From positions 1-64,000 of the forward strand of contig QULU01000005.1 in the NCBI GenBank assembly GCA_003481775.1: 64,000 nucleotides of DNA, in the 5' to 3' direction. Positions 27,205-39,545 of this stretch are shown here, piece after piece; positions within the stretch are counted from its first letter, which is position 1, and every line of letters begins with the position of its first letter. The position numbers and the translations under genes are program-made. A model generated the notes under the pieces. That model did no database searches and had not been told where the DNA came from. It saw only the letters and a list, made by a program, of their open reading frames with translations. The stretch comes from Clostridiaceae bacterium OM02-2AC. Lineage in GTDB: Bacteria; Bacillota_I; Bacilli_A; Erysipelotrichales; Erysipelotrichaceae.

Positions 27205-28494
27205 ATGAAAAAATTCATGGATTGGATGACAAACAAATTTGCTCCGAAAATGAACAAGCTTGCGCGTAATCCCTGGATTGCATCTGTACAGGAAGCAATC
27301 CTTACTGCAATGCCAATGATCTTTATCGGATCATTTACAACGATTTTAACTGCCTTCGGAGGTCTGATTGACGGTTTCCCGGATTTCAGTCCGCTGTCAA
27401 CCTTCTCTCTGGGATTGCTGTCCCTGTATCTTGCCTATCTGGTGCCTTATCTGCTGATGGAAAAGAAACGGCACAATAAGACAAAGAAAGAAGCAGGCCT
27501 GGCAGGCATCGGCTTTTTCCTGATGCTGGTAGGTCCCACCTTTGATGAAGCCGGAAACATACTGTTTCAAAGCTCCACGCTTGGCAACGGCGGTATGATT
27601 GCAGCACTGATTGCAGGCTTATTCGTTGGCTTTGTTATGAATGCATTCTCAACCCATTCTTTCTTCAAGGAGGACAGCGCCATTCCGGATTTCATCACCG
27701 TTTGGTTTGATACACTGATTCCGATTCTGATAATTCTGTTTGTCGGATGGTTGTTTATCTTCCAGCTGCATATTAGTATCTTTGACTGCATCTATACCTT
27801 ATTCTCTCCGATTTTAAGTGCTGGTGACAGCTTCCTCGGCTTTGTGATTCTGTATTTCTTCGGTTATACCTTCCTGTATACCTTCGGTATTTCCACATGG
27901 GTGATCTATCCGATCGAATCCGCACTGATACTGCAGGGAATCGCAGCAAACCAAGCAGCGGTAGCAGCAGGAAATGCAGCCAGCGTCATAAATGCAGATG
28001 GCGTTTCCTATTATTTCACACTTGGTGGAGGGGGCTGTACATTAGCGCTCGGATTGATGATGCTGTTTATGGCAAAATCTAAGAAATGCAAGGTCATCGG
28101 AAAGGCTTCTTTGGTTCCGAATCTATGCAACATCAACGAACCGCTTGTATTTGGTGCTCCTATCGCGTTTAACCCGATTCTGATGATTCCTATGTGGATT
28201 ATCGGACTGCTTGCCCCTGCACTGACGTGGTTCGCATTATACTTTGATATCCTGCCAAAGGTGACTACCTTATTCTCCTTCTGGTATCTGCCGGGGCCAA
28301 TCTGCTCCTATGCGGTTGGAGGCATGATCGGGCTGCTGTTTACGCTATTCATATTCGTTTTATCCTGGATTATTTATTATCCGTTCTTCAAGGTGTATGA
28401 CAGACAGTGTGTACAAAAGGAAGAAGAAGATGAATCTAAAAAAGAAGAAGTATCCAAACGTAAAGCAATGCGTCAACGAACAGAAAAAGCATAG
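27205..28494 (+). CDS. PTS lactose/cellobiose-family EIIC permease
   Basis: The 429-aa membrane protein of about ten helices matches the CelB/ChbC type. It starts with MKKFMDWMTNKFAPKMNKLARNPWIASVQEAILTAMPMIFIGS and contains the sugar-site blocks NINEPLVFGAPIAFNPI and FWYLPGPICSYAVGG. It translocates and phosphorylates beta-glucosides or related disaccharides. A charged C-terminal tail (KEEEDESKKEEVSKRK) is longer than usual. Confidence 0.94.
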   Translation: MKKFMDWMTNKFAPKMNKLARNPWIASVQEAILTAMPMIFIGSFTTILTAFGGLIDGFPDFSPLSTFSLGLLSLYLAYLVPYLLMEKKRHNKTKKEAGLAGIGFFLMLVGPTFDEAGNILFQSSTLGNGGMIAALIAGLFVGFVMNAFSTHSFFKEDSAIPDFITVWFDTLIPILIILFVGWLFIFQLHISIFDCIYTLFSPILSAGDSFLGFVILYFFGYTFLYTFGISTWVIYPIESALILQGIAANQAAVAAGNAASVINADGVSYYFTLGGGGCTLALGLMMLFMAKSKKCKVIGKASLVPNLCNINEPLVFGAPIAFNPILMIPMWIIGLLAPALTWFALYFDILPKVTTLFSFWYLPGPICSYAVGGMIGLLFTLFIFVLSWIIYYPFFKVYDRQCVQKEEEDESKKEEVSKRKAMRQRTEKA

Positions 28495-28509
28495 GAAAGG
28501 AAGGGTGTT

Positions 28510-32071
<3,562 letters not shown>

Positions 32072-32213
32072 TAGGTAATATAAGGAAGCCGCAGTGCTAT
32101 ACAGGCAGCTATGCTTACATATATCGTCTGTATGAAACGGTTCTGCATGTATAAGAATCAATACGTTCAAAGCTTCCGCGTATAGAAGAGACAACCAATG
32201 CATAATATAAACA

Positions 32214-32268
32214 AAAAGAGAATTTAAAGCTACGAACGAATGCGTAGAATATAATTCTCTTTTCTTAT
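32214..32268 (+). terminator. Terminator of the PTS-GH1 operon
   Basis: AAAAGAGAATT (32214-32224) pairs with AATTCTCTTTT (32253-32263), with an inner CTACG...CGTAG stem, followed by CTTATAT. The rest of 32072-32397 has no supported gene. The AT-rich outer stem may also serve the convergent DUF3795 gene. Confidence 0.75.
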
Positions 32269-32397
32269 ATGTGTATGCCGATGTCTTACGCATAATACAT
32301 GTGTAATTCTACATATCTGTTTCAATCTCACAAGCATGAGCGCAGGAAATCAGCTGCCGGATAGGCGATTGCTTCGCAAGCTTTTATCCATCCCTGT

Positions 32398-32784
32398 TCA
32401 CCCCTTGCTGTGCACGCCGCCTTTCATCAACAGCTCCTCAATGTCACGATTGCAATCCAAATCATAGTCCCCAATCAGTTTGTCTGCATAATGATACTGT
32501 ATCCCTGCTTTCTCATTACGGTTTAAACAGCGCATCACCTCAGCCGGACCTGCCTTGCGCATACAGCGGTTAAACACCTGCACCCTGCGCTTTTTCAGCA
32601 TTTCCTCATCGCAGGGAAACTCGTCACACGCATAACAGCCGTCAATTCCTTTTCTCAGGCAGCAGTCCAGAATACCGCACATAGCCTTATGCTCACAGCC
32701 TCTCGCATGACAGCCTGGGCAATCTGATTCCGAGCACACACAGCAGGCAAGCCCGCAGAATGCCATTCCTCTTTCCTCTCTCAT
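32398..32784 (-). CDS. DUF3795-like cysteine-rich protein
   Basis: The protein of about 128 aa has 14 cysteines concentrated in residues 8-60 (AFCGLACCVCSESDCPGCHARGCEHK, CYACDEFPCDEEM). This is the spacing of DUF3795 proteins, thought to bind zinc or an iron-sulfur cluster; their role is unknown. The ATG at 32784 follows GAGG by six bases. An in-frame ATG at 32811 would add nine residues. Confidence 0.8.
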   Translation of the reverse strand: MREERGMAFCGLACCVCSESDCPGCHARGCEHKAMCGILDCCLRKGIDGCYACDEFPCDEEMLKKRRVQVFNRCMRKAGPAEVMRCLNRNEKAGIQYHYADKLIGDYDLDCNRDIEELLMKGGVHSKG

Positions 32785-32851
32785 AAAGTACCTCATTTCC
32801 AGCTTTATCATACCAAAAAAACTACGACAACACTATGTCATAGTTCTTGAT

Positions 32852-33757
32852 TTACTTCTCATACTGCTTCAGCATTGCCTTACAGTCTGCTTTGATGCGT
32901 TCCTTCAGCTCCATTGGCTCCAGCACCCGTACTGTATTTCCCATGCCGAGTAAGCTTGCATACCAGAAATGCTCCTGCTTCGGTACCCGCATACAATATA
33001 GAAAGGATGAATCCGCATATACCTCCATGATTGTTCCCTGAAAATATTCCAGCACTCTACCTCTGGCCTCCGGCTGACAGTGCAGCTTGATCGTCCAGGT
33101 AACCTGCGTATCCGCCGCATCCAGCTGCTTCAGTATTTCCTGCAGACTGGGGTGCTTATGCATGGTATGTGTCTTCTCTTGCAGCTGTTCCATACGTACC
33201 AGCTTATACATCCGATACGCCTGCTTATCCACATCCCAGCCTACCAGATACCACGCATACCAGCGAAAAATCAGTGCCAGTGCCTCGCAGTTGCGTTTTG
33301 TCTGATTCCCCTGAGCATCCGTATATAAAAAGGAGGTGCTGTGTCTTGCGCTAATCACTGCCTGCAAGAAGGAACGCTGCTCTGCCGCTGTTTCATTCGC
33401 AACGGAAAAATCCAGCTGTACTCCCACGGTATCATCCTCGTGCTTTGGAAAAAGCAGCTTCGCATTTTGTACCTCCTTATGCAGACCAGCACTCTCCAGA
33501 CTGTCCAGCGATGCCGCAATGATTGCATAATCCTGTTCCTTTACCAGAGCTGTAGGCAGCTTGTATCCCTCCTGCAGCTCATAGCCTCCATTCACGCCGC
33601 TATACGCAATGATAGGAACGCCAGCCATAGACAGCGTATCCATATCCCGCTGAATACAGCGCAGGGATACCTCAAAGGTTTCCGCAAGACAGCGGCCGCT
33701 TGCTCGTTTGTGATTCAAAAGATAAAGGGTAATCCCATACAGACGATCTGCCTTCAT
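32852..33757 (-). CDS. WYL-domain transcriptional regulator (DeoR-type HTH)
   Basis: The protein of about 301 aa has an N-terminal winged helix (LYGITLYLLNHKRASGRCLAETFEVSLRCIQRDMDTL) and a central WYL domain with RWYAWYLVGWDVDKQAYRMYKLVRM. A C-terminal WCX-like extension (RGRVLEYFQGTIMEVYADSSFLYCMRV) follows. WYL regulators sense nucleotides or DNA ends in defence loci and metabolism; no target is visible. It starts one base after the YbaK stop with AAGGAAG upstream, so it is co-translated. Confidence 0.88.
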   Translation of the reverse strand: MKADRLYGITLYLLNHKRASGRCLAETFEVSLRCIQRDMDTLSMAGVPIIAYSGVNGGYELQEGYKLPTALVKEQDYAIIAASLDSLESAGLHKEVQNAKLLFPKHEDDTVGVQLDFSVANETAAEQRSFLQAVISARHSTSFLYTDAQGNQTKRNCEALALIFRWYAWYLVGWDVDKQAYRMYKLVRMEQLQEKTHTMHKHPSLQEILKQLDAADTQVTWTIKLHCQPEARGRVLEYFQGTIMEVYADSSFLYCMRVPKQEHFWYASLLGMGNTVRVLEPMELKERIKADCKAMLKQYEK

Positions 33758-33758
33758 C

Positions 33759-34226
33759 CTACACTTCCTTGCATACATCAACCCATTTTGCTTGCGGAAG
33801 CAGTTCCTCCAGCTCCGCAATGGTCAGCTTGATTGCGGAATTTGGCGTTCCGCAGGCCGGATATACGAAATCAAACCGCTTTAAAGAAACATCCAGAAAT
33901 ACCTGCGTTTTATCAGGTACGCCAAACGGACATACCCCGCCGATGGCATGATTCGTATAGGCTTCCACCTCATCCCCCTTCAGCATCTTCGCCTTACAGC
34001 CGAAGGTTTCCTTATATGCATGATTATCCACCCTGCAATCACCGGCAGCAACCACGATCACGGCATGCTCCTTTCCCATAAAGGAAAGCGATTTTGCGAT
34101 GCGCTCCGGTTGCGTTCCAAGGGCCTGTGCCGCCTGCTCAACGGTAGCACTGGATGCATCCAGCACCAGGATATCCTGTTCCTTATGATACTGCTTCAAG
34201 TATGCTCTTGCCTGTTCCATTGCCAT
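33759..34226 (-). CDS. ybaK: YbaK/EbsC-family aminoacyl-tRNA deacylase (Cys-tRNA(Pro) type)
   Basis: The 155-aa YbaK-fold protein has ATVEQAAQALGTQPERIAKSLSFMG, VVAAGDCRVDNHAYKE, GVCPFGVP and the C-terminal CGTPNSAIKLTIAELEEL. It should hydrolyse mischarged Cys-tRNA(Pro) or similar species. It sits between the cobalamin adenosyltransferase (20 bp upstream) and the WYL regulator. A functional link is not obvious. Confidence 0.9.
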   Translation of the reverse strand: MAMEQARAYLKQYHKEQDILVLDASSATVEQAAQALGTQPERIAKSLSFMGKEHAVIVVAAGDCRVDNHAYKETFGCKAKMLKGDEVEAYTNHAIGGVCPFGVPDKTQVFLDVSLKRFDFVYPACGTPNSAIKLTIAELEELLPQAKWVDVCKEV

Positions 34227-34246
34227 TTTCTTATCCTCCTGATTTT

Positions 34247-34762
34247 CTAATATTCCACACCCTTACGTGCAGCTATCCCCCTTTGATAGGGATGCTTGTG
34301 TTCTACCATCTCCGTATGATAATCACATAGATTCATCAGCTCCTGCGACGGATTTCGGCCGGTGAGGATGATTTCCAAATCCCGGTTCGCCTGTAAAAAG
34401 CGCAGGAGTGTTTCCTCCTTTAGCAGTCCCAGCTGTACAGCATCCAGAACCTCATCCAGAAAGATGCATGCACACTCCTTTGCCATACCCTGCACCCATG
34501 CGAACAGCTCCTGTATCCCCTGTCTGGTTTCCAGCTGCTCCTGTTTTTGCATTTGAAAATAAAATCCCTGCGGCATTCGTGTTGCACGCAGCTTCACACA
34601 GGATAAGTTCCGCAAAGCATTGAGCTCACCACTCGTTCCATCCTTTAAAAACTGTGCAACCGCAACGCGCTTTTCATATCCTGCCTGACGCAGAACCAGG
34701 CCGAAGCCGGCAGTCGTCTTTCCTTTCCCGTTTCCGCTGTATATATGGATCATACGCTTCAC
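34247..34762 (-). CDS. cobO: Corrinoid adenosyltransferase (CobA/CobO/BtuR type)
   Basis: The 171-aa protein begins MKRMIHIYSGNGKGKTTAGFG with the unusual P-loop GNGKGKTT that binds ATP in reverse orientation. It continues with KRVAVAQFLK, CIFLDEVLDAVQLGLL and LTGRNPSQELM. It adenosylates cob(I)alamin or precursors to the coenzyme form. No other cobalamin synthesis genes are near, so it probably serves salvage. It is the first gene of a three-gene minus-strand operon. Confidence 0.92.
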   Translation of the reverse strand: MKRMIHIYSGNGKGKTTAGFGLVLRQAGYEKRVAVAQFLKDGTSGELNALRNLSCVKLRATRMPQGFYFQMQKQEQLETRQGIQELFAWVQGMAKECACIFLDEVLDAVQLGLLKEETLLRFLQANRDLEIILTGRNPSQELMNLCDYHTEMVEHKHPYQRGIAARKGVEY

Positions 34763-34869
34763 CCTTCCTTATGTCATCTTAACCGTTATTATACCATAGC
34801 AATGCATATTGTGTAACGGTTTCAGCTATAAATGCAAATTTGTGAAACTTTGTGGTAAAAATGTGAAAG

Positions 34870-34913
34870 ATTTTCATGAAAATATTGATTTTATGTACAA
34901 AACAAGGTATCAT
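34870..34913 (+). promoter_or_regulatory. Promoter of the TrpXYZ-like operon with flanking palindrome
   Basis: TTGATT (34885-34890) and TATCAT (34908-34913) are 17 bp apart. A perfect 14-bp palindrome, ATTTTCATGAAAAT, at 34870-34883 ends one base before the -35 box and may be an operator. There is no T-box or other leader before the gene. Confidence 0.6.
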
Positions 34914-34946
34914 CATAATATCATATAGAAAAGAGAGGTTAGTCTT

Positions 34947-35939
34947 ATGAAGAAAAAATTATTGGGAGGACTTGCACTGGCACTGCTTCTTGCAGGATGT
35001 GGAAACAGTGGCGACAGCGACAAAGAAAAAACGGATGATGGAAAGAAAACATATAAACTCGGTATCATCCAGCAGATGGAGCATCCTGCGCTTGATAGTG
35101 CCAGAGAGGGACTGGAGAAATATCTGAACAGCAAGAGCGATGCAAAGTTTGAGATTACGGTAAAAAATGCACAGGGAGACAATGGTACGGCGGATACGAT
35201 CGCCAAGCAGTTTGTTTCCGATGATGTGGACCTGATTTATTCCATTGCAACCAACGCATCACAGGCTGCCGTGAATGCGACTGGCGGTACAGACATACCT
35301 GTTGTGTTCAATGCAGTGACGGATGGTGTGGAGGCGAAGCTGGTTACCAGCAATGAGTTGCCGGGTGGTAATGTCACCGGCGTCAGCGATGCCGCACCGC
35401 TGGAAAAACAGCTGGAAATGATTCGTGAGTTCCTGCCGAAAGCAAAAAAGATCGGTATGATTTACAATATCGGAGAAGTAAACGGAAAGCTTCAGGTAGC
35501 GCAGGTGGAAAAGCTGGCTTCAAAATATAACTTTAAAATCGTTAAGAAAGGCGTCAGCGCCACCACAGAGATTGCCACTGCGGCAGAACAGCTGGCAGGT
35601 GATGTTGATTGTATTTATAATATTACCGACAATATGGTCGTATCAGCTACAGCCTCTATTACAGATAAGGCAAATGCAAAGAATATCCCGGTATTTGCGG
35701 CTGAGGACGGACAGATGAAGGCAGGCTTACTGGCAAGTGATTCCATCAGCTATGAGAAGCTTGGAGAGCAGGCAGGCAGTGTTGCCTACGATATCCTTGT
35801 CAACGGCAAGAAAGCAGGCGATATTCCTGTAGAAACAGCAAAGGATACAACCCTGTATATCAACAAAAAGGTCGCAGAGCAGCTGGGTATTAAAATTCCG
35901 GATTCACTGGCAGAACGTGCTACTTTTGTAGAAGAATAG
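34947..35939 (+). CDS. trpX: ABC importer substrate-binding lipoprotein (TrpX-like)
   Basis: The 330-aa lipoprotein has a signal peptide with lipobox LLAGC (Cys18). The mature part is an ABC_sub_bind (PF04392-type) periplasmic-fold protein: KLGIIQQMEHPALDSAREGLEKYL, SIATNASQAAV, IPVVFNAVTD, KKIGMIYNIGEVNG and IPVFAAEDGQMKAG. Members next to such permease and ATPase genes take up aromatic amino acids, particularly tryptophan, in streptococci. That specificity is by analogy here. Confidence 0.85.
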   Translation: MKKKLLGGLALALLLAGCGNSGDSDKEKTDDGKKTYKLGIIQQMEHPALDSAREGLEKYLNSKSDAKFEITVKNAQGDNGTADTIAKQFVSDDVDLIYSIATNASQAAVNATGGTDIPVVFNAVTDGVEAKLVTSNELPGGNVTGVSDAAPLEKQLEMIREFLPKAKKIGMIYNIGEVNGKLQVAQVEKLASKYNFKIVKKGVSATTEIATAAEQLAGDVDCIYNITDNMVVSATASITDKANAKNIPVFAAEDGQMKAGLLASDSISYEKLGEQAGSVAYDILVNGKKAGDIPVETAKDTTLYINKKVAEQLGIKIPDSLAERATFVEE

Positions 35940-35957
35940 AGTAAGGTGTGAATACGT

Positions 35958-36872
35958 ATGGATTTCATATTAGATGTTATAGCGCAGGGGCTGGCCTACA
36001 GTATCCTCGCCATCGGGGTTCTGCTGACCTATCAGGTTCTGGACTATGCAGATCTGACCGTTGAGGGCAGCTTTCCACTCGGGGCAGCTGCGGGTGCTAT
36101 GTGTGTGATGCATGGCATCAATCCGTTTCTCTCACTGATCGTGGCATTTATTGCAGGACTGGCGGCCGGGTATGCGACCGGCTTCCTGCATGTTAAATTT
36201 GGTATTTCCAGTCTGTTGAGCGGCATTCTCGTCATGACAGGCCTGTATTCCATCAATCTGGTCGTGGCCGGAGATATGAGTAACATTCCCCTGTTTACCT
36301 ATGACACAATTTTCTCCTATGGGGCGCTGCTTGGCAATATTGCAGGAGGATCACTGGGCACCTGGATCGTGAAGCTGTGGCCGATATTCATCCTGCTGGT
36401 TCTCGTCCTGTTCCTAAAGCTGCTGATGGACTGGTTTCTGGATACGAAATACGGCTTTCTTATGCGTATTGCAGGTGACAATCCCCAGCTGATTGCGACA
36501 CTGGGAAAGGATATCGGGCACATCAAAATGAACGGTCTTGCTATTTCCAACGGCTATGCGGCTGTATCCGGTGCGGTTGTATCACAATTCCTGAAATATT
36601 TTGATATCACCCTTGGTACCGGTATGATCGTCATGGGACTGGCCTCTGTCATCATGGGGCTGACATTGTTCAAGCGCTTTAAATTCATCGGTTTCACAAC
36701 GAGTGTAATTCTCGGTGCCATCACCTACCGTCTGACGATTGCCGCTGCCTTAAAGGTGGGCTTACCGCCAAGCTATCTGAAGCTGATCATGGCTGTCATC
36801 TTTATCGCGGTGCTTGTACTCGGCAATGGTGTGATGGGGAAATTCTTCCATCGCAAGGTTCAGGAATCGTGA
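35958..36872 (+). CDS. trpY: ABC importer permease (TrpY-like, branched-chain type)
   Basis: The 304-aa permease of about eight to nine helices is of the BPD_transp_2 type (LTVEGSFPLGAAAGAMCVMHGINPF, KFGISSLLSGILVMTGLYSINL, LAISNGYAAVSGAVVSQFLKYFD, MGLASVIMGL). It follows the binding protein by 18 bp and precedes the ATPase by 9 bp. It forms the membrane pore of the importer. Confidence 0.88.
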   Translation: MDFILDVIAQGLAYSILAIGVLLTYQVLDYADLTVEGSFPLGAAAGAMCVMHGINPFLSLIVAFIAGLAAGYATGFLHVKFGISSLLSGILVMTGLYSINLVVAGDMSNIPLFTYDTIFSYGALLGNIAGGSLGTWIVKLWPIFILLVLVLFLKLLMDWFLDTKYGFLMRIAGDNPQLIATLGKDIGHIKMNGLAISNGYAAVSGAVVSQFLKYFDITLGTGMIVMGLASVIMGLTLFKRFKFIGFTTSVILGAITYRLTIAAALKVGLPPSYLKLIMAVIFIAVLVLGNGVMGKFFHRKVQES

Positions 36873-36881
36873 GGTGAGAAT

Positions 36882-37682
36882 ATGCTGAAACTAGAACATG
36901 TGAAAAAGACCTTCAACAAGGGAAGTGCCAACGAGGTCATTTTATACAGAGATTTGAACGTGGAAATCCATGACGGTGAATTTGTCACGATTATCGGCTC
37001 CAACGGTAGTGGAAAATCAACATTTTTCAATGTCATCAGCGGGAATATCCGACAGGACGCAGGAAGAGTCTCTTTCAACGGAAAAGATGTCTCCCGGCTT
37101 CCCGAGCATAAACGCTCCCAGTTTATCGGCCGTGTATTTCAGGACCCGCAAAAGGGAACCTCCCCATCGCTGACAATTTTACAAAATATGGCCATGGCCT
37201 ATAATAAGGGAAAAAGCTTTGGTCTCACAAAGGGCGTTGATAAGACTTTGATACCACGCTTTGAAAAAGAGCTGGCAGATATGCAGCTGGGGCTGGAAAG
37301 TAAGCTGCATGTCAGTGTCGGTTCCCTGTCCGGTGGACAAAGACAGGCATTATCCCTGTTGATGGCAACCCTGATTACGCCGGAGCTTCTGCTGCTGGAT
37401 GAGCATACGGCGGCTCTGGATCCAAAAACAAGTGATCTGATTATCCAGCTAACCAAGAAAATTGTGGAAGAAAAGAAAATGACAACCATCATGATTACCC
37501 ACAATCTGAAGCATGCCATTACCTATGGCGATCGTCTTCTGATGTTTCATAAGGGAGAAATCATCATGGATATTCCAAAAGAGGAAAAGAAAACACTGAC
37601 AGTGGAAAAGCTGATTGAGAAGTTTAACTCATTGAATATGCTGGATGCGCTTGATGATGAGCTGGCATTCAGTGCACAATAG
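36882..37682 (+). CDS. trpZ: ABC importer ATP-binding protein (TrpZ-like)
   Basis: The 266-aa ATPase has Walker A GSNGSGKST, Q-loop RVFQDPQKGTSPSLTI, signature LSGGQRQALSL and H-loop MITHN. Walker B reads LLLDEHTAALDP, with His after the catalytic Glu, which is usual for this subfamily. It energises the TrpXY importer. A terminator follows. Confidence 0.9.
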   Translation: MLKLEHVKKTFNKGSANEVILYRDLNVEIHDGEFVTIIGSNGSGKSTFFNVISGNIRQDAGRVSFNGKDVSRLPEHKRSQFIGRVFQDPQKGTSPSLTILQNMAMAYNKGKSFGLTKGVDKTLIPRFEKELADMQLGLESKLHVSVGSLSGGQRQALSLLMATLITPELLLLDEHTAALDPKTSDLIIQLTKKIVEEKKMTTIMITHNLKHAITYGDRLLMFHKGEIIMDIPKEEKKTLTVEKLIEKFNSLNMLDALDDELAFSAQ

Positions 37683-37696
37683 CATTCGATAGCGAT

Positions 37697-37735
37697 AGAC
37701 TTTTGCGGGAACGTATCCTGCAGAAGTCTTTTTTT
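37697..37735 (+). terminator. Terminator of the TrpXYZ-like operon
   Basis: AGACTT...GCGGGA pairs with TCCTGC...AAGTCT (37697-37710 with 37716-37729), followed by TTTTTT. Confidence 0.85.
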
Positions 37736-37815
37736 CTATCCGAAGGGCATGGATACCCGCTTGACTGTTTCCCATAGCAGGATGCACCACAGCATTATCT
37801 AAATATTATCAAGAT

Positions 37816-37852
37816 AAGAAAAACGTGCAGCCCTATTGACCTCACGTTTTCA
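37816..37852 (-). terminator. Terminator of the DUF1349 gene
   Basis: On the minus strand AAAACGTG (37850-37843) pairs with CACGTTTT (37827-37820), followed by TTCTT. It faces the terminator of the convergent ABC operon. Confidence 0.75.
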
Positions 37853-37879
37853 TTCAGTATTCAGCCTTTCTGTGTGGAA

Positions 37880-38446
37880 TCAGTTTCCTCCCCGGATATC
37901 CTCCTTACGTTCCAGCTTCAAAGATACCTCCTCAAAGACGAAATCTCCACCATCTCCCAGTGGGCTCTGCGCCACCAGACCGACCTTTAATTCTTCCTCC
38001 ATTTCCATGCGTAATATGCGATGCATCCTCCAGTGCGATCCATCCAGAGAATAATGCACCGCAAATATCTGATCTCTGCGGCACAGCTGCAGCCATATGG
38101 AATCCCCGTCTGTTTCCACTCCATTGCAATCATCCGAGGTTGTATTCGTCATAACAGATACAACAGCTCTGGTATTCAGATCGGTATACTCAAAGCAGGC
38201 CTTCGCCCAACGTGTTTCAGACTCCATTGCCATAAGTGCCGGTGCATCATAGGTGGAAAGAAAGCGCTGGGACACCTTTGCCTGCAAGACAAAATCCCCC
38301 TTCACCCACTGATACAGAAAGGCAGCACTGGCGACAACCTTTTTGTTTGTCGCACTGACTACAAAGTCGCTTTTCGCGTTGGCATGCAGGATAATCGCTC
38401 CATCCTTCTGCGTATAGGATGCATCATTCATTGTTTCAAATTTCAT
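37880..38446 (-). CDS. DUF1349 (concanavalin-like) domain protein
   Basis: The 188-aa beta-rich protein has DFVLQAKVSQRFLSTYDAPALMAMESETRWAKACFEYTD and HYSLDGSHWRMHRIL, typical of DUF1349 (laminin-G/concanavalin-like fold). The family often acts as a stand-alone carbohydrate-associated or regulatory protein; the reaction is unknown. Its start overlaps the stop of the RpiR regulator gene by 4 bp, so the two are coupled. Confidence 0.85.
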   Translation of the reverse strand: MKFETMNDASYTQKDGAIILHANAKSDFVVSATNKKVVASAAFLYQWVKGDFVLQAKVSQRFLSTYDAPALMAMESETRWAKACFEYTDLNTRAVVSVMTNTTSDDCNGVETDGDSIWLQLCRRDQIFAVHYSLDGSHWRMHRILRMEMEEELKVGLVAQSPLGDGGDFVFEEVSLKLERKEDIRGGN

Positions 38447-39348
38447 ATTTCCTCTTCTCCTTTATTCGTTTCCATACGTTTCATCCCCGATTCCTCCTTT
38501 GCCTTCAGGCGGCATACATGATAGGCACGGTCTCTATGCTCGATATTTTTCTCATAATTCTTCTGGTAGATAACGGAATAAACAAGATCAAGCAGATACT
38601 GTGCAGATACATGAGAGGAAAAGGTTGTTATTTTCTGATAGGAAGATTCAAAGCCGCAAAGATACAGACGGCAGGTGGCAAAATAATGCAGTGTCTGATC
38701 GTGTCTGCTGGATAACAGCAGTACGGTTACCTTATTCTCATACAGCTGCTTTACACACTCCTGCACATGATCGGAAATACCTGCGTAGGAAAGGATGATT
38801 GCCACATCCCCCTGTTTGGCAGAGGCACAGTACAAGCGCTGCTGCAGCAGCTCCCCTGCGACATGGATATGCATCCCGATTTCCTCCATTTTGCGTGCAA
38901 AATTCTTTGCAGCCTGCAGATTGGTATTCGTCGTAAGAATATAGGTGAAGCGTGCCTGATAAATATGCTCTGCGAACTTTTCCAGCTGTGTGATATCAAG
39001 CAGCCGTATGGTTTCATCAATCGAGGTTTTATACAGACTGCCCAGCGTTTGAATCAGCTGTGCCGTGGATTCCTTTTCCGTAAAGGGATAATCGTAATTC
39101 ACCTCACTGGGACTGCTCAGCTTCTCGTTCAGCTCACTTGCCAGCTGGATACGAAAGGCAGAAAAGCCCGCAAAGCCAAGCTTATGGCAGAAGCGATAGA
39201 CACAGGAGGTACTGACCGCAGCTCCCTGTGCCAGCTGTGTGCCGTTCATATGTATGACCGCTATGCTGTTTTCTAAAATATAATCACACAGAGCCTGCTC
39301 GTTTGCACTCCAGCTGCGAGTATTCTGTAAGGTTTCCCGTATATGCAT
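38443..39348 (-). CDS. MurR/RpiR-family transcriptional regulator
   Basis: The protein of about 301 aa has an N-terminal RpiR HTH (RSWSANEQALCDYILENSIAVIHMNGTQLAQGAAVSTSCVYRFCHKLGFAGFSAFRIQL) and a C-terminal SIS sugar-phosphate isomerase domain. Such regulators sense sugar phosphates. The start is uncertain: ATGs at 39348 and 39354 both follow AAAGGA. It is operonic with the DUF1349 gene. The HAD-family gene diverges from it. Confidence 0.9.
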   Translation of the reverse strand: MHIRETLQNTRSWSANEQALCDYILENSIAVIHMNGTQLAQGAAVSTSCVYRFCHKLGFAGFSAFRIQLASELNEKLSSPSEVNYDYPFTEKESTAQLIQTLGSLYKTSIDETIRLLDITQLEKFAEHIYQARFTYILTTNTNLQAAKNFARKMEEIGMHIHVAGELLQQRLYCASAKQGDVAIILSYAGISDHVQECVKQLYENKVTVLLLSSRHDQTLHYFATCRLYLCGFESSYQKITTFSSHVSAQYLLDLVYSVIYQKNYEKNIEHRDRAYHVCRLKAKEESGMKRMETNKGEEEI

Positions 39349-39545
39349 ACACATCCGTCCTTTCCTCTTCATTATAGCGGTATGACAAAACTTTGTCATT
39401 CCTCTTTCGTTCATTGATAATTTTTTCTCATATTTTCTGCTTTCCCAAACGAATCCGTGTCAACCTTTTCTCAACCGTCCTCTGCTTTGTTTACAGGATA
39501 GGATTTTCTGCGTTACACTGTAGCTGTCAAAAGGAGGACAACATT

